DNA of 48,627 bases from Thermoplasmatota archaeon (lineage in GTDB: Archaea; Thermoplasmatota; Penumbrarchaeia; Penumbrarchaeales; Penumbrarchaeaceae), in NCBI GenBank assembly GCA_016928095.1, contig JAFGLL010000079.1, positions 1 through 48,627 of the forward strand. Direction: 5' to 3'. Under the pieces are notes generated by a model. That model saw only the letters and a program-made list of their open reading frames with translations. It was not told where the DNA came from and did not search any database. Positions 9,497 through 18,800 of this stretch are shown here, one piece after another; position 1 is the first letter of the stretch; each line of letters begins with the position of its first letter. The translations under genes were made by a program, and so were the position numbers.

Positions 9497-10237
9497 ATGA
9501 CCGACGAAGAACTCAGGCTGGCCAAGGAGAGGTTGATGAAGCTCTGGGATGCCTACGAATCCCAGGAAAAAGAGATGGTCGCGGCCATGGCCCGCATCAG
9601 GGACCTGGAGGAGAAGGAAAATGACAAGGAAAGGGTCATCTCCACCCTCCGGGAGCTGGTCGATGCAAAGGATTCGGAGCTGAGAAAACTGGAGGTCAAG
9701 GGATCGTCCCTCGACAAGGAAACCATCGACTGCCGAACCAGACTCCAGGAGACCACTGACCTGTTGAACCTGGAAAAGAACCGCTACAAGAAACTCTACC
9801 TGCTTTCCCGGGAACTGGAAATAGATGCCGACAGACTGTCGAAAGAGCTGGAGGTCCGTGATAGATGGTTCAGGGATAATCTGTCCTTCCTCGAAGAGCT
9901 CCCCCAGAGGTTGGGGAGGAGGCTTGACATGATCTCGGACAGGGACCAGCCGGGGCACACCCTCAGGGAACTCGGGGATAGCTCTCACAAGCCGAGACCC
10001 GCGCTCGCTCCCTCTCCCGATGATGGAACGACATTCGAGAAGATCGATCCCAGGGATGAGGCGATGAAGAAGCTTTTAGAGGTCCCCGGTATGGATGAGG
10101 GTAAGGCGAGGACCGTCACCAACGCCGGATTCGGCGACATGGAGAAGCTCAAGAAGGTATCCCCGTTCGAACTGGTCAAACTGGAGGGCATAACCCCCAC
10201 CCTGGCGAGAAAGATCGCCGATCACGTTAAGACCTGA
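9497..10237 (+). CDS. Coiled-coil protein with C-terminal helix-hairpin-helix domain
   Basis: This 246-residue protein has a long heptad-rich coiled coil (about 1-145, very rich in Glu, Lys, Arg and Leu), a short disordered linker (about 150-180), and a C-terminal tandem helix-hairpin-helix domain (about 185-246) with LLEVPGMDEGKARTVTNAGF and LEGITPTLARKIADHV. This HhH pair resembles the Rad51/RadA N-terminal and DNA polymerase-lyase type domains that bind DNA non-specifically or bind protein partners. No nuclease or ATPase motif is present. It may be a DNA-binding dimer or scaffold. It converges on arvC with 50 bases between. The exact role is unknown. Confidence 0.7.
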   Translation: MTDEELRLAKERLMKLWDAYESQEKEMVAAMARIRDLEEKENDKERVISTLRELVDAKDSELRKLEVKGSSLDKETIDCRTRLQETTDLLNLEKNRYKKLYLLSRELEIDADRLSKELEVRDRWFRDNLSFLEELPQRLGRRLDMISDRDQPGHTLRELGDSSHKPRPALAPSPDDGTTFEKIDPRDEAMKKLLEVPGMDEGKARTVTNAGFGDMEKLKKVSPFELVKLEGITPTLARKIADHVKT

Positions 10238-10287
10238 ACGTGACACACATTCCGGAAACGGTCAGTAAGCTTCCTGATGATCTGTTC

Positions 10288-11007
10288 TCATTTTTTTGAC
10301 CTCTCCCTCCCCTCCTTGAAGAGGGAGGGCAGATGTATGAGGTATGAGCCGTCCTTCTGGATCACTATAGGGTTATCCTCGAGGAGCCTCTTAACATCGA
10401 TCTCGTAAACACCCTGCTCCACGATATTTATCACATCGATCTGTTTACCCGATCTTTTTCCTTTTCGATCCTTCTTGGGAACGGGACCTGTCCTGGCTTC
10501 TTTCCCGGTCCCTCTCTTGCCTCTTCTTTTTGTCGGCTTCCCCTCATCTGCACCCTTTTCTCCGGTGGCTGAGGGGTCCGATCCCTTTCTGTCATCGAGT
10601 TTGCGATCGAACTGTGAAATGAGGTCCTTGGCAGATGGTCGGGACCCGGATGGTCTTGCCAACTCGGTTGTGGGCCCGGTATCTTCTTGTGATATCTCCA
10701 TACCTGTCTTGTTCTCGTACTGCACCCGGACCCAATCATCTCCGAGTTCCCTGTCCATCTCGACCTGAGCGCCGCCTATGCTCCCTATCCCCTTGTCCTT
10801 CAACAACTGAATGAATTCAGGGTCCGCCTTTTTCATCATCTCGTTGCGGACCCTGTCCGCCTTGCGTTTGAGGCTCTCCCTTTCTTCCCGCGGGAGGGGG
10901 GTGTCCACGAACATGAACTTCTTGCCGCCGCATTCATTGCATCCTCTCAGGATCTCCCTTGAACCCTTCTCGATCATCCTTCCGCAGTTCAGACATTGGT
11001 GCGGCAT
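10288..11007 (-). CDS. arvC: OapC/ArvC-family zinc-ribbon protein
   Basis: The 239-residue protein starts with a zinc ribbon (C5-x2-C8 and C23-x2-C26, in QCLNCGR and GCNECGG), followed by a conserved basic and acidic segment, a long low-complexity Lys/Arg/Gly-rich linker (about 120-185), and a compact C-terminal domain (about 190-230, INIVEQGVYEIDVKRLLED then IVIQKDGSYLIHLP). This is the architecture of the DUF2072/COG3364 family, which is encoded next to an Era-like GTPase in most euryarchaeotes. In Haloferax the cluster is called arvABC and is linked to extracellular vesicle formation. Here it is the last gene of the arvA-arvB-arvC order. Its molecular action is not known. Confidence 0.85.
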   Translation of the reverse strand: MPHQCLNCGRMIEKGSREILRGCNECGGKKFMFVDTPLPREERESLKRKADRVRNEMMKKADPEFIQLLKDKGIGSIGGAQVEMDRELGDDWVRVQYENKTGMEISQEDTGPTTELARPSGSRPSAKDLISQFDRKLDDRKGSDPSATGEKGADEGKPTKRRGKRGTGKEARTGPVPKKDRKGKRSGKQIDVINIVEQGVYEIDVKRLLEDNPIVIQKDGSYLIHLPSLFKEGRERSKK

Positions 11008-11068
11008 CTTCTATCACTCGATGTAATGAGAATGTATGAACTAATAGATATAATTGGGCTCGAAGGCC

Positions 11069-11542
11069 TTATTCCTCTTCCTGACCGTCTATTATGGCAC
11101 CTTCCTCACCCAGACCGGAAGGCAGCTCATCGCTGCTCAACTCCTCCTTTGTGAGTATCAAGGCCTCTATGGTCCTGCCATCTTTTTTTATTGTCTTTAA
11201 AAGATGTGCTGGTCCGACGACCATCATCCTCGGAGGAGGTGATCTTCGTAAAAGCCTCTGGAAGAACGTCCTCCGGCTCATGTTGCCAGTGAAACCCGGT
11301 GTTTCAACCCCTATAAAAGAATCCTGGTCTATCTCTGTCATCGTTACCCGGATCAGTTCAAGTTCCTCTGTGGCATTCAAACCTTTTTCAAGGACGAGCA
11401 CCTTTCCTTTCTTTACCTGGTCCAGGATGAACCTTATCTTCCCCTCGCCCAGTTCTTCCAGCCTCTCGGTCGATATAAGATCGATGGAGATACCGCCTCC
11501 TTCCTCTCCCCTTTCCTTGACGATCTTCTTCCTGATTTCCAT
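11069..11542 (-). CDS. arvB: OapB/ArvB-family protein (DUF2073)
   Basis: This 157-residue protein fits the DUF2073 family, which is found with the ArvA GTPase. It opens with a basic N-terminus, continues with the segment LISTERLEELGEGKIRFILD and a strand-rich core (KGKVLVLEKGLNATEELELI and FIGVETPGF), then a basic amphipathic segment around RRTFFQRLLRR, and ends in an acidic tail (EEGAIIDGQEEE). No catalytic motif is seen. The start lies 4 bases after the arvA stop, and the gap to arvC is about 60 bases, so the three genes are probably one transcript. Assignment rests on both sequence pattern and context. Confidence 0.82.
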   Translation of the reverse strand: MEIRKKIVKERGEEGGGISIDLISTERLEELGEGKIRFILDQVKKGKVLVLEKGLNATEELELIRVTMTEIDQDSFIGVETPGFTGNMSRRTFFQRLLRRSPPPRMMVVGPAHLLKTIKKDGRTIEALILTKEELSSDELPSGLGEEGAIIDGQEEE

Positions 11543-11546
11543 CCGA

Positions 11547-12173
11547 TCACCTGAAATACTTTACCATTGCCTTGTATAGATTATCCATGCCGTATCCCTT
11601 CAGGGCAGATATAGGGATGGTGGGATGTTGTGGAAAAGCTTCCTTGATGGTTGCCGGAGAAGCCTCCTTGAGATCGAATTTGTTGGCAACGATTATCGTC
11701 GGAAGCTTCCTTGCCTCGAGATTTCCTATCAGGGTAACGTTCACCTGGTTGAAGGGGTCCATGGCCGAATCCATCACCAGCAGGACACCATCAACGTTAT
11801 CGAGCCATTTTATGGCCTCTATCACACCCTCCGTGGCCTGTTTTGCCCTCTCCCTTGCCTTCTCCTCTTCCATCCCGAATTCCTCCACGAAGTTATGAAA
11901 ATCTATCTTCGTAGCGATACCGGGAGTGTCTATAATGTTGAAGTTGATCCGTGATCCAGCAGCTTTGATTATAACCTCTTTTCGCTCCTTTGCCCTTCTG
12001 GTCTCATGCGGTATCTCGGAGGTCTTCCCCATCGGTTTTCCGGTCCAGTCGCGTGTTATCCTGTTTGCCAGAGTGGTCTTCCCTGCATTTGGTGGACCGT
12101 ATATACCTATGCTCAGCTGTTTCTTTCGGAACAGGGACCTAAAACCCTTGAACAATCTGTCCAGTATTCCCAT
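11547..12173 (-). CDS. arvA: Era-like small GTPase ArvA (archaeal vesiculation GTPase)
   Basis: The 208-residue GTPase has all the nucleotide-binding motifs: G1 GPPNAGKTT (26-34), switch region with [10 protein letters not shown] (51-60), G3 DTPG (82-85), G4 NKFD (164-167) and G5 SAL (189-191). Its first 19 residues ([19 protein letters not shown]) form a clear amphipathic helix with hydrophobic residues at 3, 4, 7, 8, 11, 14 and 15 and basic residues opposite, like the membrane-inserting helix of Arf and Sar1. The family member in Haloferax drives vesicle budding. I chose the ATG at 12173 because GGAGG lies about 11 bases upstream and a TATA box fits; a longer open frame to 12299 runs through that promoter and is rejected. 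Confidence 0.9.
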   Translation of the reverse strand: MGILDRLFKGFRSLFRKKQLSIGIYGPPNAGKTTLANRITRDWTGKPMGKTSEIPHETRRAKERKEVIIKAAGSRINFNIIDTPGIATKIDFHNFVEEFGMEEEKARERAKQATEGVIEAIKWLDNVDGVLLVMDSAMDPFNQVNVTLIGNLEARKLPTIIVANKFDLKEASPATIKEAFPQHPTIPISALKGYGMDNLYKAMVKYFR

Positions 12174-12217
12174 CCGCCTCTTGCCTCCGGGCTTGACGAT
12201 GATAAAGTAATTATTTC

Positions 12218-12230
12218 TTATATAAATATC
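12218..12230 (-). promoter_or_regulatory. TATA box of the arvABC operon
   Basis: On the minus strand the sequence reads GATATTTATATAA. Transcription would start near 12197, giving a 24-base leader that contains GGAGG at 12185-12189 before the ATG at 12173. It is placed between the terminator of the preceding surface-protein gene and arvA, so arvABC has its own promoter. Confidence 0.65.
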
Positions 12231-12261
12231 TGGGGGAAACCCCTGAATGTAATAGGTATAA

Positions 12262-12295
12262 AATGAAAAAAAAGAGGAGCATCCTTCGATGCTCC
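12262..12295 (-). terminator. Hairpin plus T-run terminator after the 1153-residue surface gene
   Basis: A perfect 8-bp stem (GGAGCATC at 12276-12283 with GATGCTCC at 12288-12295, 4-base loop) is followed on the minus strand by TCTTTTTTTTCATTTT. It lies 47 bases after the TAA at 12342. T-runs terminate archaeal RNA polymerase, and the stem may add 3' stability. Confidence 0.7.
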
Positions 12296-12341
12296 CCATT
12301 ATTCAACCCACGATCCGGTTCTCGATACTGGTGATATTTAC

Positions 12342-15300
12342 TTACATACCGGGTCCCGGACCCGCGGGACCTTCCTGTACTGACACTGGTTCCGGCATCG
12401 GAGGCTCCTGATAACCTTCCATCGGTGCGGGTACCATGGGTGGTTCCGCATGTGGTGCTGGTGGAAGAGCTTCGGTCTGAGGCTGCTCTGCCGCAGGCAG
12501 GGTTGGGATGCTGCCATCGACCATGGGTATCTGGGGCATTGCCGGGATATCCAGCTGCGGTGTGGCCAGCATAGCCTCCTCCTCGGCTTCCTCGGTCTGC
12601 TCCTTCTCCTCAACGCGTTGGATCCTCAGGTAACCCAGAAGGACCACGACAGCGCCTATTATGATGGCTGCTGCCACAATGGCAATGAACAGCCACCATC
12701 CAAAAGGTGCTTCATCGATGTGTCCGCTGGCCGGAATGATCGATGCATCCGGTTTACTGGCACTATCTTGCGGGTCAGTTCCAGCTTTGTACTCCTTCAA
12801 GTTCGTCCAGCCATCACCATCGGCATCTTCATCCGAATCATCGTAACCAATGGTCAGGAAATATTCCTGCTCCCAGATGTCCGGCATCCCGTCAGGTTCC
12901 ATATCCTGTTTGGGGTCGATCTTGAACACCTTCATTCGCATCCTAACATTTACGACCGACCTTGTATCAACTCCTGAAACCGGGTCATATCTATGCACGG
13001 AGTCTCCAACGTAGAGAGTGATGTTGTACCAACCCTCTGCAGGGAAAATGAGGTTCTCCTGCACCATGTCATATCCCAGTGTCTTGTTGAGCTCTCTGCA
13101 GAACCACTGGAACTTGAGGTTGCCCTCATCGACATCAATATCGTAGGACCCTGAGGCATCCAATGTGACATGGTCCGTTATCCAGAACTCTTGCAGGGGG
13201 ACCGGGGAGGTAATGACCGCAACTGGCTGGGTGTTCACGTAGATCTGATAAAGGGGAGAGACCGACATCTTCTCTCCGAAATATGAATCGTAATCACCGT
13301 TCCCTGCTTCGTCGCGGAACATCAGCTGGATGAAGTTCTGGTCTCCCTCCTGGTATCCCGAGTAAGGGATGGTGATATGGATGAGCTCGTTACCCTCGAT
13401 CCTCTCCCAGTCCCTGGCAAGCAGCTTTTCCCAGCCTTGCTGCTGGGGGATACCTGTTGCCCAAGTGTATGTGCTGGTGGCAGCATCGTAGGCTGTACCT
13501 ATCCTGTAATAGATCATGGATGTCCTGATACCCGACGTGTCATCGAACAGATAACATTCGATGTCCCTGTTGGAGATCACATTCAGATCATGCCAGACGT
13601 TGGGGGTCGGGAAGAACTCCCTGACCTCGACCGGCGTGACATCGATCTTGAGATTGTATGTTTCGGAATAGGCATATCCGTTACCCGCATAGTCCTTGGC
13701 CCTGAAGCGGATATAGTTCTCCGTGGTCTCGATGAACCGTGGTTTGAGCTTGACATCTATAGCATCGATGGGGTTCACTATCTCTTCATCATACAGATCG
13801 GCAGATATCCATTCCTCGAAATTCTCAATACCGGATGTTGATACCGAATATTCGATCGTTGATGGCCTTACACCAGTGGCTGCATTGGAGATCGTCAGAT
13901 TGTCCTTTACCTCTATGGATATATCGGGTGTGAGCGTCCTGAGCCATGGAGTGTCCCTTGGGTCCGGTGAGAACTCGCTGAAGAAGATATCCTTCTTGTC
14001 TATGATGATGGAAGCCTCCTTCCAATCACCTGCATGCCCAACAGCGTCCTCGGCCCAGACGAACACCCTGAAGACTCCCTCGGTGGTACCGTTCCATATA
14101 TACTGGGTCACTTTACCATCAACATAGGGGATCTTGAGATCGCCTGGGGCGTAGGTTGTCCATACCCTGTATTTCGAGACTCCCGACCCGCTGTCTATCA
14201 CGGAGGACCACGAAATGAAGAGGACATTATCATTGTCATATTCTCTCTGAGTATCTTTGAACGAATCCGCCCTGATAGTGAGTGTTGCGGGACTTGTGGG
14301 TGATGAGTCGTCGATCCTGAATGCATACGATGGGAACTCTCCGATGAACTTACCGGCAGGGAACGGGTCCCCGTTTCCGTACCTGAGGTCCATGGTGAAG
14401 GACTTCCTCACTGAAATGGAGGGCATCAGTAACCATATCAACATTTCTCTGCCCGATGCATTCCTATCGACGTACTCATTAAGCTCGTCATCAACAAGAT
14501 GGAAGTAGAATGAACTGTCAGGAGGATACACCGTATGACATGAATCGTAAACGAGGGTCGTTCCATTGAAAGATATGTTCTCCAACTCTTTGGTGAAACC
14601 CTCGTTCTTTATCGGATATCCGCGACTGTCGTAGACAATTACCTTGCCTACCAGGTCTACCTGGGTATCAAGGTAGAACGCATCCTGTACCTCTTCAGCA
14701 TTCGGAAGTGCGGTTCCTCCTCTTGCCCAGAGCGTGACCGAAATGTTCCCGTTCAGAGGTATGTCGAACATGAATTTCACATAGACCCTGGCTTTGATCC
14801 CGGTCAGATTCGGTAGGACCTGTGTATCAGAGAGCGAGCGTGTAGCATTGAAATCCAGATACTGTCCTCCACCTCCCACGGACCATACTGGAAGCCCACC
14901 TGTTATCACATATTTGACGTATATGCCCAGTGAAGGTGGTCCGAAGTAGAGCCTGATGGTAGAGATGTCGCTGAACCCTTCCGAGTCCATCACATCGAAG
15001 GAGAAACTGTAGAGGTCCAATTCTGCGAAGGCCGTGTGGTTCTCGGGGCCGCCGCCGTTCGTTATCTTGAAATTGTCGAAGGTCACTGTACCGAATGCAT
15101 ACTCTATTGCCAGCCCGTTGTTCAGGCCGGTAACCCCGTAGGTGGTATACATGTTGGTAATGGACGAATCCTCGTTCTGCAATCCGACCATCATGTAGTT
15201 CCCGTCACTGTATCCGGAGGTCGTCCCCATGTTGTTGAACTGCATCTTGATAAGACCCGTCTCCCAGAGGATCAGCTCGTAGGTCTGGGAGTAGTAGTTG

Positions 15301-15803
15301 CTGTTCCATTCGATGCAGACATACTTTCCGATGCTGTCTATCCCGGTAAGATAATGGACACCGCCGTACGATGTGTAGTCATTGTACGGATATCCCCAGC
15401 AAGCTGCAATGGTCGGGCTCGTGTCAGGGACCGGATAGGACGAGTAGCCTGACGGAGCATAATAGATATCCTCGAACCATATCAAACCCCGGGACCCAAC
15501 GTACAGGTTATCGTAGTTGAGCCCGTAGTACGGGAAGCTCCACGGGAGAGTGATGATCTCATAGCCATCGCTTGAGTATATCTCAAGTTCGGTCCCTATA
15601 TCCCTCACAGGGATCCAGCTGTATTCGACCTTTGGGTCGGGATCCTTGTTATCCATCCAGAAATACCCGAAATCATCTTTCTCATCGGAGGCCTTGGCCT
15701 GGGCCTTCGGTCCTTCTCCGATCAGCAACATACTGGATATTATCATAGATAATACCATTATCAGAGCGATCGCACCCTTTCTGTATTCCCCACTTCGGTC
15801 CAT
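12342..15803 (-). CDS. Giant surface protein with calcium loops and Pro/Met-rich tail
   Basis: The start was set to the ATG at 15803 (GGGGTG five bases upstream) rather than the GTG two codons earlier, giving 1153 residues. After a signal peptide (about 8-36) comes a beta-sandwich domain (about 45-245) with the typical DGYEIITLPWSFPYYGLNY pattern and YVGSRGLIWF, then several immunoglobulin-like domains, a PKD-like region (about 920-1000), one thrombospondin-3-like loop (DSDEDADGDGWTNLKEY, about 995-1010), a membrane segment (about 1034-1058) and a 95-residue cytoplasmic tail rich in Pro, Met, Ala and Gln. The tail resembles that of the neighbouring 15843-20318 protein. It probably forms an operon with that gene (39-base gap) and lies directly upstream of arvABC. 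Confidence 0.85.
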   Translation of the reverse strand: MDRSGEYRKGAIALIMVLSMIISSMLLIGEGPKAQAKASDEKDDFGYFWMDNKDPDPKVEYSWIPVRDIGTELEIYSSDGYEIITLPWSFPYYGLNYDNLYVGSRGLIWFEDIYYAPSGYSSYPVPDTSPTIAACWGYPYNDYTSYGGVHYLTGIDSIGKYVCIEWNSNYYSQTYELILWETGLIKMQFNNMGTTSGYSDGNYMMVGLQNEDSSITNMYTTYGVTGLNNGLAIEYAFGTVTFDNFKITNGGGPENHTAFAELDLYSFSFDVMDSEGFSDISTIRLYFGPPSLGIYVKYVITGGLPVWSVGGGGQYLDFNATRSLSDTQVLPNLTGIKARVYVKFMFDIPLNGNISVTLWARGGTALPNAEEVQDAFYLDTQVDLVGKVIVYDSRGYPIKNEGFTKELENISFNGTTLVYDSCHTVYPPDSSFYFHLVDDELNEYVDRNASGREMLIWLLMPSISVRKSFTMDLRYGNGDPFPAGKFIGEFPSYAFRIDDSSPTSPATLTIRADSFKDTQREYDNDNVLFISWSSVIDSGSGVSKYRVWTTYAPGDLKIPYVDGKVTQYIWNGTTEGVFRVFVWAEDAVGHAGDWKEASIIIDKKDIFFSEFSPDPRDTPWLRTLTPDISIEVKDNLTISNAATGVRPSTIEYSVSTSGIENFEEWISADLYDEEIVNPIDAIDVKLKPRFIETTENYIRFRAKDYAGNGYAYSETYNLKIDVTPVEVREFFPTPNVWHDLNVISNRDIECYLFDDTSGIRTSMIYYRIGTAYDAATSTYTWATGIPQQQGWEKLLARDWERIEGNELIHITIPYSGYQEGDQNFIQLMFRDEAGNGDYDSYFGEKMSVSPLYQIYVNTQPVAVITSPVPLQEFWITDHVTLDASGSYDIDVDEGNLKFQWFCRELNKTLGYDMVQENLIFPAEGWYNITLYVGDSVHRYDPVSGVDTRSVVNVRMRMKVFKIDPKQDMEPDGMPDIWEQEYFLTIGYDDSDEDADGDGWTNLKEYKAGTDPQDSASKPDASIIPASGHIDEAPFGWWLFIAIVAAAIIIGAVVVLLGYLRIQRVEEKEQTEEAEEEAMLATPQLDIPAMPQIPMVDGSIPTLPAAEQPQTEALPPAPHAEPPMVPAPMEGYQEPPMPEPVSVQEGPAGPGPGM

Positions 15804-15842
15804 TTGCACACCCCTGTTTTATTTCAAAACATAATCTTCCTA

Positions 15843-18800
15843 TCACTGAGGAGGCATACCTCCCATATTATCGAGCGGTTGCGGAGCTGGTGCCTCCATG
15901 GGTTGAGCTTGCATGGGGGCGGCTTCCATCGGTTCGGCCTGTGCCATTTCTCCCATCTGAGCAGAAGGCAGGGCCTCTCCACCCTGGAAAGCCGGTGCCA
16001 ATGCTTGGGGTCTTCCCTCGGAAGCGGCCTTCAAAGCTTCCAGTCTTGCAGATCCTCCACCGATCATTGCCTGTTCCAGGAGGGCCTGCTCGCTCTCTGC
16101 ATCCTTACCTTTCTCCTCCTCTATCTTGCTCTTGACTGCCATATTATTGAGCACCAGCAGGACAAGGACCACGATTATTATCAATACTGATATGATTATT
16201 GCAATGATGAGGAGCAGATCAAGCTTGTCCTCTTCCTTCTCGCCAGATAATTTGTATAGCGGGAATTCCTTCTCATCGGTCGGGTCAGTGTTGGCCAGAT
16301 ATTCTTCGAGGTCACTATGACCGTCGTTATCGAAGTCGTTCGAGGCCATTATCTGGACATTATTGCTTGCATAGTCGTCCCTAAGAAGGTCCCACAATTC
16401 TTCCTTGGACTTGGACCCGTAAATGACCGGATCGTAAATAGCGTCCTTGTTGGAAGCATCGTTCCACCCCAGATTGAACTCGAACTCGAACCAGTTGGGC
16501 ATTCCATCATTGTCCTTGTCACCGGACGTTTGCCACTCCGGGAAGATGTACTCCTCAACAAAGATGTATATCGGGTCGGACATGATCTCGTGAATTCCAT
16601 CCATGGCTACCAAGGTGATGTTATGCTCACCCGGGCTCAGGGATATCTCGAACCTCTCGAGATCCTCGATGGTCCCTTCACCTATGACCACTGCCTCTTC
16701 CGAACCATCGATCGACGTCAACCACTTGTAGGTAAGTACATCGCCATCATAATCGCTGCTCTTAGAGGCATCAAAGGTGATCAGGTCCTTTTCATTGAAA
16801 TCTGCACCATTCTCCGGAGAGCTTATCACGGGTACGGGGTCCGTGTTTATCCATAGGTTGAAGGCGGAGGAGTAGGCAATGGGGTTCTCCAGGACATCGC
16901 GGGCCCTGAACTGGATGTAATTCCTGTCCCCTTTGTCGAGATCCACATCAAGTTCAATATCGACAATATTTCCGTTACTGTAACCCTCCAGCAGGATCCA
17001 GGGCGCGGAATTGAGGTCCGACCGGCCTCTGGTGGTCATGCGGTACTCGATGGTACCCGCATCCACACCGCACAGCTCGTCGGTGATCCCGATCCCAAGA
17101 GATACGGCTCCTGATCCTATCCATATACCTTCCTGATCGGCCTCTCCGTTCACGGTAAGACCTGTGAACTCGACCCCCGAGATATCGACATTGACCGGGT
17201 AGGCATCACTTTCAAGCTGGTTACCAGCCTCATCCATTGCCCTGAACATTATCATGTTCTCCGTTCCTTCCACAAGAAGAGGTTCGATGTCCACCTCTAT
17301 TACGACGGAATTGAGGACAAAGCCGGCCGGTATCCATTCGCTGAAGGTCAGTCCACCGTCATAAGAAACCGAATATTCGACGGAACTGCCAACCACGAAC
17401 CTTCCACCTATATCTGATATCGTTATCCCGACATTGGGAGTTAGGGTGTTGAACCATTCCTCCGGACCGGGATGGAAATCAGAGAAATCAAGGGTCTCTC
17501 TGTCAATATATATGTAGCTGGAGCCCCAGGGTCCGATCTGGTCCACCTTATCGACGGCCCTCACGGAGATATCTATGCGATCGGAGGCCGTCGTATATAC
17601 TTTGGCGAACGTAGATTTCACAGTAGTGATGTTGGATGTATCCCCGTTCACGATGACCTCATAATGATGGATGCCGGAATTGTATTCTCCCGGCAGGTTC
17701 CATGTGACAAAAAGCTCTCCATCATTGTCGACTATGTTATTCGGATCATCATAGGCATCGGCGTGGACCAGGATGCCTGGTGGTTTGGTTGGCCAATCCG
17801 TGTCCACCTTCACAGTGAAATCGGGAACGGAGTTGAGCACCTTGTTCGCAGGTATCCCCACCTGCTTTATCCAGAAGGTCACCGTTATGGGGATGTCACC
17901 GGCTCCGATCTCAACCGAGAAGTTCCTTCCAGAGGAACTATCATCAGTGGAGACAAAGCCAAGGATGTTCGAAGCCTCGATATGGAACAGGCCGTTGTTT
18001 GGATAGTATGGTCCATCCGGCAGCTCTTCGGTCCCGTCGTATATGAGCATCATCCCTGTGAATGCCAGCTCGCAATTGGATGGCATCCAGGAATCCCTCT
18101 GGAGAGGGACCCATTCCGATCCTTTCACAAGGAAGGCCTCCAGGTCCCCAACGTACTTGAAATTGTGACGTATCTTTGCTATATTGGTGTATACACCGGA
18201 GTATTCCATATGCTGGGCATATACAAAGAAGAAGACATCCACATCACATTCGCTTCGCAGGTTAAGGGTGATTGTCAGATTGAAATGAACGAACATCTCG
18301 AACTGGGCCACGTTGTAAGTGATATAATAATTGGGGTCCAACCTGATAACACCCAGTGCATCGTCAACAACCCTTACCCCATCCTCCTTGGTGTATTCGA
18401 TCATCGCCTTGTAGTCGCCCATCTTCATTACGGCTACCATCCGGCTTGTACCTGTAATGTCCCATTTGTTCCAGGCGGACATCACGAAACCGTAATTGCG
18501 GTATTCCGCGTACATAGTGTCCTGATCAGGTCCATCGGCGGGTTCTGTATCGAATGTCCCTATTCCGAACATGTCATAGTTGGCCACACCGTAGATCTTG
18601 CTATATCCGTAGGTCTTCTCGGTGTAGTAATACGGGTCCGCGATGAAAACGTCATCGCACATGTCCGCATCGTCACGGTTCCACAGGACAATGGAAAAGC
18701 CAATGGCATAATCCGAATATGCCCACGGATACATATAACCGGCATCGGCAAAATATTGAGCTTCGGTCGGCCCTGTGATGGTCAGCATGGCCACGCTGGA

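Noticed and set aside
12174..12299. 42-residue N-terminal extension of ArvA
   Set aside because: The stretch contains the TATA box and the leader; the start at 12173 has GGAGG upstream and gives the amphipathic helix at the N-terminus.
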